Assembly (NCBI GenBank): GCA_016125555.1
Contig: WGLN01000004.1
Coordinates: 1-64,000 of the forward strand
Length of the DNA stretch: 64,000 nucleotides
Reading direction: 5' to 3'
Origin: Porphyrobacter sp.
GTDB taxonomy: Bacteria > Pseudomonadota > Alphaproteobacteria > Sphingomonadales > Sphingomonadaceae
Below, piece by piece: positions 7,540-15,272 of the stretch (within the stretch, counting starts at the first letter, position 1; each line of letters starts with the position of its first letter). Both the position numbers and the translations under genes were made by a program. The notes under the pieces were generated by a model. That model saw nothing but the letters and a program-made list of their open reading frames with translations, had not been told where the DNA came from and did not search any database.

Positions 7540-7717
7540 CATCAAAAACGTCTGAAATCTGTCACTTTTTGGACCGGTACCGTTTAGCGCGAGGTTTCGG
7601 TGAAAAGAGACAAAAGCCCATCAGAGACCGATTTTGGCGGTTTTGGTAGTCTCTGAGGTTGCGGTGCCAGCCGCAAAACGGCGCAGAAACGTGGGATTTT
7701 TGGCCTCCCACAAGGTC

Positions 7718-7740
7718 ATCTCATTGATTCGCAATGAGAT
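7718..7740 (-). terminator. Stem-loop directly downstream of tRNA-Ser
   Basis: A perfect 9-bp stem (ATCTCATTG/CAATGAGAT, 5-nt loop) begins two bases after the tRNA CCA end on the minus strand. It is likely involved in 3' end formation. No T-run follows it, so rho-independent termination here is uncertain. Confidence 0.45.
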
Positions 7741-7742
7741 AG

Positions 7743-7833
7743 TGGCGGAGCAGGAGGGATTCGAACCCTCGATACGGTTTTGCCGTATACACACTTTCCA
7801 GGCGTGCGCCTTCGACCACTCGGCCACTGCTCC
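7743..7833 (-). tRNA. tRNA-Ser (GGA anticodon)
   Basis: Read on the minus strand, GGAGCAG (7827-7833) pairs with CTGCTCC, and G plus an encoded CCA follow. The anticodon loop reads CTGGAAA, giving anticodon GGA for UCC/UCU serine codons. A long variable arm (TATACGG...CCGTAT) identifies a class II serine tRNA, and the T-arm GGTTCGAATCC is intact. The 3' end faces the recombinase/CRISPR island, which makes it a possible integration landmark. Confidence 0.96.
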
Positions 7834-8134
7834 GTGCTCCTCGGTGCGCTGCCGCTTCGCTGCCTGAGCGCGTTTTTGCGCGCTACCGCCTCGCTGCTTG
7901 AGCGCCCGATGGGGCAAGCCCGCGCCGATAGCGGCGAACGGCGGGCTTCGCAAGGCAGTCTGCAGGGCGGAGATTGGCGGGCGCGCGCAATCGTGGTAAA
8001 AGGAAGCCACGGGAGCAGCGTTGCGCGGATCCGGCATTCCCTGTGAACGCTGCTGACCAAGAACCCCTTTCCGCCAGCCTGGGCGAGCGGAAAGGGGTTT
8101 TTGCTTGGGCTGAGAGTGTGTCACAACCCGTTCC
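7834..8134. other. Intergenic region right of tRNA-Ser
   Basis: No gene is supported in these 301 bases. An imperfect 22-base direct repeat (7851-7872 and 7884-7905) lies upstream of the tRNA on the minus strand. It is near the place where a tRNA promoter is expected. A strong plus-strand hairpin terminator lies at 8062-8102. Confidence 0.5.
8062..8102 (+). terminator. Strong intrinsic terminator, plus strand
   Basis: A perfect 13-bp stem (8062-8074 with 8087-8099, 12-nt loop) is followed by T residues to 8102. No plus-strand gene is recognised upstream of it, so it may end an unrecognised small RNA from 7834 onwards or act on read-through. Confidence 0.7.
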
Positions 8135-9130
8135 ATGAGAACCGCACTCCTCGCCGCCACAACGGCTCTTGCCCTTGCGCTGCCCTTGTCCGCGCAAGAG
8201 GCAGCCAAATCCGCCTACCCCAGCCCCAACGAAATCGTCGCCGCTGCGCCCGAGGGCGAGTGGGTGGCGATCCCCGAGGAAGACCTGCTGGTGATGACCC
8301 TCGCCCCCGACGCCGAGGGCAAGCCGCGGCAGGTGGTGATCCAGCTCATGCCGGCGCCCTTCTCGCAGGGCTGGGTCCACAACATCCGCCTGTTCGCGCG
8401 CTCGGGCTGGTATGACGGGATCTCGGTGAACCGGGTGCAGGACAATTACGTCACCCAGTGGGGCGATCCGAATTACGACAACCCCGAGGCGACGGGAAAG
8501 CCGAAGCCCTTGCCGGAGGGGCTGAAGGTGATGGGGGAAGCGGAATACATTCTCGGTGACAAGCCCAATGACGATTATTGCGGGCATCATGTTTGCCCCC
8601 CCAATCAACAGGTGAAGTTGGGGAGCATCCGAACCTTTGAACCTTACGCTACGGGCGCTTTTGTTGCGGGTTGGCCCGTAGGATTGGGCGGCAATCAGGC
8701 TTGGCCCACCCACTGCTACGGCATGGTCGGTGTCGGCCGGAACATGTCGCCCGACACCGGCTCGGGCGCGGAACTCTACACCGTGATCGGCCATGCGCCC
8801 CGGCACCTCGATCGCAACATCGCGCTCGTCGGCCGGGTGATCGAGGGGATGGAGCACCTTTCCTCGCTGCCGCGCGGGTCGGGCGATCTCGGGTTCTACA
8901 CCGCCGAGGAAGCCGCTAAGCGCACGCCGATCCTGTCGGTCAGGGTGGCGAGCGACCTGCCCGCCGCCGAGCAGCCGAAGTTCGAATATCTCTCGACGAC
9001 AAGCGACACCTTCGCCCGCTACGCCGAGGCCATCGCCAACCGCCGCGATCCGTTCTTCATCACTCCCGCCGGCGGCGCCGACATCTGCAACATCCGCGTG
9101 CCGGTGCGGCGGGTGGCCGAAGGGGGCTGA
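8135..9130 (+). CDS. Exported cyclophilin-type peptidyl-prolyl isomerase
   Basis: This encodes a 331-aa protein with a signal peptide (MRTALLAATTALALALPLSAQ). A cyclophilin-like domain follows, with ISVNRVQDNYVTQWGDP and SGAELYTVIGHAPRHLDRN typical of the large sphingomonad PPIases. It probably assists folding of envelope proteins in the periplasm. The internal stretch around residues 139-190 (8551-8700) is noticeably less GC-rich than its flanks. It carries an unusual Cys-containing segment (DDYCGHHVCPP) while staying in frame. The gene ends 2 bp from the convergent rsh gene. Confidence 0.85.
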   Translation: MRTALLAATTALALALPLSAQEAAKSAYPSPNEIVAAAPEGEWVAIPEEDLLVMTLAPDAEGKPRQVVIQLMPAPFSQGWVHNIRLFARSGWYDGISVNRVQDNYVTQWGDPNYDNPEATGKPKPLPEGLKVMGEAEYILGDKPNDDYCGHHVCPPNQQVKLGSIRTFEPYATGAFVAGWPVGLGGNQAWPTHCYGMVGVGRNMSPDTGSGAELYTVIGHAPRHLDRNIALVGRVIEGMEHLSSLPRGSGDLGFYTAEEAAKRTPILSVRVASDLPAAEQPKFEYLSTTSDTFARYAEAIANRRDPFFITPAGGADICNIRVPVRRVAEGG

Positions 9131-9132
9131 GC

Positions 9133-11223
9133 CTACTGCCGTTCCGCCTGTGCCACGGCATCACTCGCCCGCAGGGCGGAGAGGATGCGGTTGAGGTGCG
9201 CGACATCCTGCACCTCGATCTCGATGTCGTAGCTGGTGAAGGGATGGTCGATCTGGGTCTGCACCAGGCTCGTCACGTTGGCCTTGTTCTGCGCGAAGAT
9301 GCCCGCCATTTCCGCGAGCGTGCCGGGCCGGTCGTAGAGCGTCACCGACAGCTGCCCGAGCGCCCCGACCGAGCGGTTGCCCCAGGCAAGGTCGATCCAG
9401 TCATTGTCCACGCCGCTCGCCAGTTCGAGACAGTCGATCGCGTGGACCAGCACCGTCTCGCCCTTGCGGCGGATGCCGACGATGCGGTCGCCCGGCACCG
9501 GGTGGCAGCAGGTGGCCAGTTCGAAGGCAACGCCGGGGGTGAGGCCGCGGATCGAGATCGCCCGCTCGCGCCGCGTCCAGTGCTCGTCCTCCTCGATTCC
9601 CGCCGTGCAGCCGGGGACCAGCGCCTCCATCACCTCGCGGTCGGTGATCTTGGCCGCGCCGATTGCGTACATCAGGTCGTCGGGCTCATCCATGCCGAGC
9701 CGCTGGATCGCGCTGCGGATCGCCTTCTTGCCGATCTTGGCGGGAACGCGCGCGGCGATCTCGTCAAACAGTTTCGAGCCGATCGCGGCGACCTCGTCGC
9801 GCTCCTTCAGCCGCACCGCGCGGCGGATCGCGGCGCGCGCCTTGCCGGTGACGACGAAGGCGAGCCATGACAGCTGCGGCGCGGCGCACGGGTTCTTGAT
9901 GATCTCGACCACGTCGCCGTTCGCCAGCGGGGTGCGCAGCGGCATGTGCCGACCGTTGATCTTGGCGCCCACACAGGCGAGGCCGAGATCGGTGTGCACC
10001 GCGAAGGCGAAATCGACCGCGGTCGCGCCCTTGGGCAGCTGGAACAGCGCGCCCTTGGGGGTGAAGGCGAAGATCCGGTCCTGGTAGATAGCGAGCCGCG
10101 TGTGTTCGAGCAGTTCCTCGGCATCGTGGCTCTGCTCGACGATCTCGATCAGGTCGCGCAGCCAGCCGACCTGCCCGTCGGCCTTGTCGTGCTGCTTGTA
10201 GGCCCAGTGCGCGGCGAGGCCGAATTCGTTGCGGCGGTGCATCTCGCGGGTGCGGATCTGCACTTCGACGCGCATCGAGTTCTCGTACATCAGCGAGGTG
10301 TGCAAGGAGCGATACCCGTTGGTCTTGGGCGTCGAGATGTAGTCCTTGAACTTGCCGGGGAGGAACTGCCAGGTGGTGTGGAGGATGCCCAATGCGCGGT
10401 AGCAGTCCTCCTCGGTCTCGGTCAGCACGCGGAAGGCCATGATGTCGGTCACCTGTTCGAAGCTGACATGGCGTTCGGACATCTTGTGCCAGATCGAATA
10501 GGGGTGCTTCTCGCGGCCCGAAACCTCGACCTTCAGCCCCGCCTCGGCGAGGCGCTGCTTGACCTTCAATGCGATGGCATCGACCTGCCCGCCGTCCTGA
10601 CTGCGCAGCTGTTCGAGCCGGGTGGTGATCGTGGCATAGCCTTCCGGCTCCAGTTCGCGGAAGGCCAGCGCCTGCATCTCGCGCATGTATTCGTACATCC
10701 CCACCCGCTCGGCGAGGGGGGCGTAGATATCCATCGTCTCGCGGGCGATGCGCTGGCGCTTTTCGGGCGACTTGATGAAGTGCAGCGTGCGCATGTTGTG
10801 GAGCCGGTCGGCAAGCTTGACCAGCAGCACGCGGATGTCCTCGGACATGGCGAGCAGGAACTTGCGCAGGTTCTCCGCCGCGCGCTCGTTCTCGGGCATG
10901 GTCTCGATCTTGGAAAGCTTGGTCACCCCGTCGACCAGCCGCGCGACCTCGGGTCCGAAATGGGCCTCGATGTCGTCGATCGTGGCAAGCGTGTCCTCGA
11001 CCGTGTCGTGCAGCAGGGCGGTGATGATCGTCGCCTGGTCGAGCTTCAGGTCGGTCATCAGCCCGGCGACCTCGACCGGGTGCGAGAAATAGGGATCGCC
11101 GCTGGCGCGCTTTTGCGTGCCGTGCTTCTGCACGGTGTAGACATAGGCACGGTTGAGCATCGCCTCGTCGGCGGCAGGGTCGTAATCGAGGACCTTCTCG
11201 ACGAGTTCGTACTGGCGCAGCAT
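9133..11223 (-). CDS. rsh: Bifunctional (p)ppGpp synthetase/hydrolase Rsh
   Basis: This encodes a 696-aa RelA/SpoT homologue controlling the stringent response. The HD hydrolase domain is intact (H48 in YFSHPVEVA, H72/D73 in LHDTVEDT). The synthetase domain contains FKDYISTPKTNGYRSLHT. TGS (FTPKGALFQLPKGATAVDFA) and ACT (LYDRPGTLAEMAGIF) domains follow. The start at 11223 gives the normal N terminus MLRQYELVEK. Alphaproteobacteria usually have a single such enzyme, which fits here. It is transcribed divergently from the GH16 gene across a 138-bp gap. Confidence 0.96.
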   Translation of the reverse strand: MLRQYELVEKVLDYDPAADEAMLNRAYVYTVQKHGTQKRASGDPYFSHPVEVAGLMTDLKLDQATIITALLHDTVEDTLATIDDIEAHFGPEVARLVDGVTKLSKIETMPENERAAENLRKFLLAMSEDIRVLLVKLADRLHNMRTLHFIKSPEKRQRIARETMDIYAPLAERVGMYEYMREMQALAFRELEPEGYATITTRLEQLRSQDGGQVDAIALKVKQRLAEAGLKVEVSGREKHPYSIWHKMSERHVSFEQVTDIMAFRVLTETEEDCYRALGILHTTWQFLPGKFKDYISTPKTNGYRSLHTSLMYENSMRVEVQIRTREMHRRNEFGLAAHWAYKQHDKADGQVGWLRDLIEIVEQSHDAEELLEHTRLAIYQDRIFAFTPKGALFQLPKGATAVDFAFAVHTDLGLACVGAKINGRHMPLRTPLANGDVVEIIKNPCAAPQLSWLAFVVTGKARAAIRRAVRLKERDEVAAIGSKLFDEIAARVPAKIGKKAIRSAIQRLGMDEPDDLMYAIGAAKITDREVMEALVPGCTAGIEEDEHWTRRERAISIRGLTPGVAFELATCCHPVPGDRIVGIRRKGETVLVHAIDCLELASGVDNDWIDLAWGNRSVGALGQLSVTLYDRPGTLAEMAGIFAQNKANVTSLVQTQIDHPFTSYDIEIEVQDVAHLNRILSALRASDAVAQAERQ

Positions 11224-11361
11224 CGCTGCCGAATATGTGGCCCGCCCGGGACACGGGCAAGCGGCAAATGGCCGCGCCTGCTGAATTCGTCTGCACCCGG
11301 GTGGCACGCACCCGGCACACGGTGCTATCGCCGGGTCCGACCCCAGCGGAGAGACGAGCAC

Positions 11362-12252
11362 ATGATCCGAACCCTTTTCCTCGCGGCCACCGCCGCGCCC
11401 GCGCTGCTCGCCGGCACGGCGGGCCAAGCGCAGGTCGCGCAAACCTCCGCCGAGGCCGAGGCGCGCAAGCTGGTCTTCGCCGACGAGTTCGACGGCCCCG
11501 CGCTCGACCGCGCCAAGTGGAACGTCGTCGGCATGGATTTCTGGGTCAACAACGAGCAGCAGGCCTATCTCGACAGCCCCGAGACGATCGCGATCGCCAG
11601 CCATGTCGAAGGCGCGGATGGCGGCGCGCTGGTGCTCCGTCCGGTCTATCGCCCCGGCATCGACACGCGCAAGGATCGCAAGGCGGACTTCGTTTCAGGA
11701 CGCATCAATTCGCTGGGCAAGGCCGAATTCACCCATGGCCGGATCGAGGCGCGCATCAGGATGCCCGATGCGACCGGGGTGTGGCCCGCCTTCTGGATGC
11801 TCGGGGACGGCAAGTGGCCCGACACCGGCGAGATCGACATCATGGAATATGTCGGCGAACGCGACTGGACCGGCGTGGCGCTGCACGGGCCCGGCTATTC
11901 GGGCGAAACGCCGCTGGTGAACAAGTTCGTGTTCGATCCGGCTACCGACGTCACCGACTGGCACGTCTACGCCGTCGAATGGACCAGCCAGTCGATCCTG
12001 TTCGAAGTCGATGGGCGGCTGACCTATCGCGTCACGCGGCCGATGGTGGAGCATTACGGCCCGTGGCGCTTCGACAATCCCAAGCACCTGATCCTCAATT
12101 TCGCGATCGGCGGGGCCTATCCGGTCAAGACCAACGGCATCAGGCGCCCCTATAACGGGATGCCGCGGGCCACGGTCGATGCGATCAAGGCCGGCCAGGT
12201 GGCGATGTATGTCGACTGGGTGCGGGTCTACGAACCGCTCGAGAGCGAATAG
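11362..12252 (+). CDS. Secreted GH16 family glycoside hydrolase
   Basis: This encodes a 296-aa protein with a signal peptide (MIRTLFLAATAAPALLAGTAGQ) and a GH16 beta-jelly-roll domain. The catalytic signature is EIDIMEYVGE, with nucleophile E157, D159 and acid/base E162. Such enzymes hydrolyse beta-1,3(4)-glucans or related marine polysaccharides; the precise substrate cannot be told. FADEFDG near residue 40 is the usual start of the domain. The start at 11362 follows GAGACGAG. The gene abuts the convergent hemF with no gap. Confidence 0.92.
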   Translation: MIRTLFLAATAAPALLAGTAGQAQVAQTSAEAEARKLVFADEFDGPALDRAKWNVVGMDFWVNNEQQAYLDSPETIAIASHVEGADGGALVLRPVYRPGIDTRKDRKADFVSGRINSLGKAEFTHGRIEARIRMPDATGVWPAFWMLGDGKWPDTGEIDIMEYVGERDWTGVALHGPGYSGETPLVNKFVFDPATDVTDWHVYAVEWTSQSILFEVDGRLTYRVTRPMVEHYGPWRFDNPKHLILNFAIGGAYPVKTNGIRRPYNGMPRATVDAIKAGQVAMYVDWVRVYEPLESE

Positions 12253-13110
12253 TCAGCTCCAGGTCGCCCGCGGCGGCAGGCTCATCAGGATCGCGTCGAT
12301 ATTGCCGCCGGTCTTGAGACCGAAGATCGTGCCGCGGTCGTAGACGAGGTTGAACTCGGCATAGCGCCCCCGGTATTCGAGCTGCTTCGCCTCGTCCTCC
12401 GGCGTGAAGTCGCTGTTCATGCGCTTTCTCACCAGCTTGGGAAAGATGTCGAGAAAGGCCTTGCCGACATCCTGGGTGAAGGCGAGGTTGCGCTCGAAAG
12501 CGGCCTCGTCGGCGCATTCGAGATGGTCGTAGAAGATGCCGCCGACGCCGCGATGCACCTCGCGGTGGGGGATGTAGAAATATTCCTCCGCCCACTTGCT
12601 GTAGCGTTCGTAATAGGTCGGGTTGTGGCCCATGCAGGCCGCGCGCATCGCGGCGTGGAATTCCTCGGTGTCCTCGGCGTAGGGGATCGGCGGATTGAGA
12701 TCCGCGCCGCCGCCGAACCACGCCTTGGTGGTGGTGAGGAAGCGGGTGTTCATGTGCACCGCCGGCACGTGCGGGTTGGCCATGTGCGCAACGAGGCTGA
12801 TGCCGGTCGCGGCGAAGCCGGGGTTCTCGACGCTCGCCCCGTTGATCGACCCGGCGAACTCCTTGGCGAAGCTGCCGCGCACGGTCGAGACGTTGACCCC
12901 GACCTTTTCGAACACCTTGCCCTTCATCAGGCCCTGCGTGCCCCCGCCGGGATCGGCATTGCCCTCTTCCTCGCGGTTCCAGGGGGTGTAGGTGAAACTT
13001 GCCTCGGACCCCGCCTCGCGCTCGATCGCCTCGAATTCGGCGCAGATCTGGTCGCGCAAGGATTCGAACCACCCGCGGGCGCGCGTGGTGTGCTGTGTCC
13101 AGTCCGTCAT
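12253..13110 (-). CDS. hemF: Aerobic coproporphyrinogen III oxidase
   Basis: This encodes a 285-aa HemF, which oxidatively decarboxylates coproporphyrinogen III to protoporphyrinogen IX in heme (and, where present, bacteriochlorophyll) synthesis. Family hallmarks include NVSTVRG, TKAWFGGGADLNP, the His-containing HREVHRGVGGIFYD segment and the C-terminal ILMSLPP. The length matches the family (about 300 aa). The start MTDWTQ at 13110 is the first good ATG. It is divergent from pdeM. Confidence 0.97.
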   Translation of the reverse strand: MTDWTQHTTRARGWFESLRDQICAEFEAIEREAGSEASFTYTPWNREEEGNADPGGGTQGLMKGKVFEKVGVNVSTVRGSFAKEFAGSINGASVENPGFAATGISLVAHMANPHVPAVHMNTRFLTTTKAWFGGGADLNPPIPYAEDTEEFHAAMRAACMGHNPTYYERYSKWAEEYFYIPHREVHRGVGGIFYDHLECADEAAFERNLAFTQDVGKAFLDIFPKLVRKRMNSDFTPEDEAKQLEYRGRYAEFNLVYDRGTIFGLKTGGNIDAILMSLPPRATWS

Positions 13111-13224
13111 ACATCCCCGTCCGTCATTTGCGCGCACAATAGGCCAGCCAGCGGCCCGCACAAGTCCTGCTTTGCCCTCGCTTGAGGCTTGCCGCGGCGG
13201 GCAATTGCAGGCACAGACACACGC

Positions 13225-13932
13225 ATGGTTCGCGCTATGTTCGCCCCCTTCCCGTTCGCCGGACACGAGCTTGTGCTCGGGCAAGGCCGCGCGCTCTACT
13301 GGCCGGCGGAACGCGCGCTGCTGGTCGCCGACCTGCACCTTGAGAAGGCGAGCTGGTTCGCGCAGCGCGGTGCGATGCTCCCGCCCTACGACAGCCGCGA
13401 CACGCTCGAACGGCTGGCCGACGCGGTGAAGCAGACGGGGGCGCGACGGGTCATCACGCTGGGCGACAATTTCCACGATGATTCGGGCGCGCTGCGGCTC
13501 GATCCGCATTGCACCGGGATGCTGGAAGCGCTGACGCGGGCGCTCGACTGGGTGTGGATCACCGGCAACCACGACGAGGAACTGCCCCGCGGCTTTGGCG
13601 GGACGATCGTGCCCGAGCTGGAACTCGGCGGCGTGATCCTACGCCACGAAGCGAAGCGCGGAGAGACCGCGCCGGAACTGTCCGGCCACTACCACCCCAA
13701 GCTGCGGGTGAACGTGCGCAACCGCCATATCGCCCGCCCCTGTGCGGTGCTGGGGCGCGGCGCCGGAGGGGCGGAGCGCATGATCCTGCCCGCCTTCGGC
13801 ACGCTCACCGGAGGGCTTGACGCGGGCCACCCCGAAATCCTCGGCGCGCTGCAACCCGCGCGCGCGATCGAGGCGCTGATGCCCGCCAAGGGCCGGATTG
13901 CGCGCTTCCCGCTGTGGCAGGCGGCGGTGTGA
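13225..13932 (+). CDS. pdeM: Ligase-associated DNA damage response endonuclease PdeM
   Basis: This encodes a calcineurin-like metallophosphoesterase of about 235 aa. The metal-binding motifs appear in order: DLHLEK, GDNFHDD, GNHDEE and SGHYHP. The family is normally linked to a LigD-like ligase/exonuclease repair module; no partner genes are seen here, although they may lie elsewhere. I chose the ATG at 13225 (MVRAMFAPF); 13189 and 13237 are in-frame alternatives. The stop overlaps the next start (TGATG). Confidence 0.88.
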   Translation: MVRAMFAPFPFAGHELVLGQGRALYWPAERALLVADLHLEKASWFAQRGAMLPPYDSRDTLERLADAVKQTGARRVITLGDNFHDDSGALRLDPHCTGMLEALTRALDWVWITGNHDEELPRGFGGTIVPELELGGVILRHEAKRGETAPELSGHYHPKLRVNVRNRHIARPCAVLGRGAGGAERMILPAFGTLTGGLDAGHPEILGALQPARAIEALMPAKGRIARFPLWQAAV

Positions 13933-14363
13933 TGGAGTTTGCGCCGTTGGCCTATTTGTGGGGCACACTAACGGTGTGGCACGTGGCGATCTGGATTGCA
14001 TTCCTACTGCTGATGGGAGTGGTTTTGCAATTGCGCGCTGACAAGCCAGTGCTCTGGAAAGTGCTCCCACTCTACCTGATCATTCTCGCGATCGCTTATG
14101 GCATCTTCGCGCTGATCTTCGGTCAAATTTTTGGCGACAAGTACTCTTGGTCGCAGCTCTGGCCGAGCGGTGCGCTGCTTGGCGGATCGTTCGGCGCGCT
14201 GATTTTTGCCGACCGCTCTGCCACCAGGCCACCTGCCGCTTTTGCTCTGGTTGGCGTGGCTTTCGCTGCCGTGTTCTTCACGTTCTGCATTTGGCTGTTC
14301 CCCCGCGTCATCGGCTTCGGCCTGATCGACTTCCCCAAGGCCGCGTGGGGCGTGCAGCTCTAG
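13932..14363 (+). CDS. Hypothetical four-helix membrane protein
   Basis: This encodes a 143-aa protein of unknown function. Four hydrophobic segments are visible: VAIWIAFLLLMGVVL, a segment around LYLIILAIAYGIFAL, SGALLGGSFGALIF, and FALVGVAFAAVFFTFCIWLF. It starts within the pdeM stop codon, so it is translationally coupled to pdeM. The codon choice is visibly less GC-biased than in neighbouring genes, which may indicate later acquisition. No enzymatic motif was recognised. Confidence 0.75.
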   Translation: MEFAPLAYLWGTLTVWHVAIWIAFLLLMGVVLQLRADKPVLWKVLPLYLIILAIAYGIFALIFGQIFGDKYSWSQLWPSGALLGGSFGALIFADRSATRPPAAFALVGVAFAAVFFTFCIWLFPRVIGFGLIDFPKAAWGVQL

Positions 14364-14445
14364 CACCCCGCAAGACTCCACCTAGCGCTGGGGCGCGTTT
14401 CGCACTACATAACCGCCATCAATCGCAACGACAGGAGAACACCCC

Positions 14446-14988
14446 ATATCTCGTCCACCCCGGCGCTCGATGGCCCCGCCCGTGAAAAGCGGCCCTCGCT
14501 ACGACAATTTCATCCAGGTTCCCAAGGTCCGCGTCATCGATGACGAGGGCGAGAACCTCGGAGTCATGTACACCCGCGAAGCGATCGAACAGGCCCAGGA
14601 AAAGGGCCTGAACCTGGTCGAAGTGTCCCCCAACGCGGACCCCCCGGTGTGCAAGTTCCTCGATGTCGGCAAGTATCGCTACGAGGCCCAGAAGAAGGCC
14701 AACGCGGCGCGCAAGACGCAGAAGACGCAGGACATCAAGGAAGTGAAGATGCGTCCGAACATCGACACGCACGATTACGACGTGAAGATGCGCAACGTGA
14801 ACAAGTTCATCGAGCACGGCGACAAGGTCAAGATCACCCTGCGCTTCCGCGGGCGCGAGATGGCGCACCAGCACCTCGGCATGGATCTGCTGAAGAAGGT
14901 GCAGGACGACGTGGCGGAAATCGCCAAGGTCGAGGCCTTTCCCCGCCTCGAAGGGCGCCAGATGCTGATGGTGCTCGCACCGAAATAG
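14446..14988 (+). CDS. infC: Translation initiation factor IF-3, AUA start
   Basis: This encodes IF-3 of 180 aa, which binds the 30S subunit, prevents 50S joining and proofreads start codons. The N-domain ([32 protein letters not shown]) and C-domain ([13 protein letters not shown]) are complete. The first ATG (14470) has no Shine-Dalgarno sequence. In contrast, AGGAGA (14433-14438) lies 7 bases before an in-frame ATA at 14446, giving the N terminus [14 protein letters not shown]-3 genes are known to use rare starts (AUU in enteric bacteria) for autoregulation, so AUA is the better call. Confidence 0.9.
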   Translation: MSRPPRRSMAPPVKSGPRYDNFIQVPKVRVIDDEGENLGVMYTREAIEQAQEKGLNLVEVSPNADPPVCKFLDVGKYRYEAQKKANAARKTQKTQDIKEVKMRPNIDTHDYDVKMRNVNKFIEHGDKVKITLRFRGREMAHQHLGMDLLKKVQDDVAEIAKVEAFPRLEGRQMLMVLAPK

Positions 14989-14993
14989 GCGCA

Positions 14994-15020
14994 GGCGCCC
15001 GGAGCCCGGGCGCCGACTTT
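14994..15020 (+). terminator. infC terminator
   Basis: A perfect 9-bp GC-rich stem (14994-15002 with 15006-15014, 3-nt loop) starts 5 bases after the infC stop, followed by a weak GACTTTC tail. The next 250 bases up to 15272 hold no gene and are probably the promoter region of the DUF547 gene. Confidence 0.65.
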
Positions 15021-15272
15021 CGACCAACCGCGCGACGCAATCGACTGGCGGCGCCCGCTCCGGCGCCCGTTCGGCTATGCGGTGACGGAGCGCGGCGCCG
15101 GGCGGGTTCCCTTGCCGGCCCGTCCGCCGTGCCGTCCGCGCTTCGAGGGGGTTGCCGCGTCATCGCGTCTCCGCCGCCGGGGCGGATGTTCGGCGGCAAG
15201 CCCTTGTTTGCGATTGGCCTTTTTCCGGAAATTCTGCTAGTGTTCCGGGATTGTTTTCGTGGGAGACAGCAC

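Larger units (their letters stand above)
7342..7742. other. Non-coding stretch between CRISPR array and tRNA-Ser
   Basis: No credible gene is seen in these 401 bases. The stretch holds a CGCCGC-TGAA-GCGGCG hairpin at 7384-7399 and a 13-bp copy of the tRNA-Ser T-arm sequence at 7527-7539. It also holds an 8-bp inverted repeat (TCAGAGAC/GTCTCTGA) around 7620-7657, and two further small hairpins at 7691-7711 and 7718-7740. It may contain the right boundary of the island. Confidence 0.5.

Noticed and set aside
9946-11361. Upstream extension of the GH16 gene over the rsh gene
   Set aside because: The frame is open only because it is antisense to rsh. The GH16 protein has a proper signal peptide at 11362.
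14470-14472. ATG at 14470 as the infC start
   Set aside because: No Shine-Dalgarno sequence precedes it, while an ideal one precedes the in-frame ATA at 14446.
14649-15272. Upstream extension of the DUF547 gene through infC
   Set aside because: It overlaps infC in another frame. The signal peptide and GGGAGA place the start at 15273.
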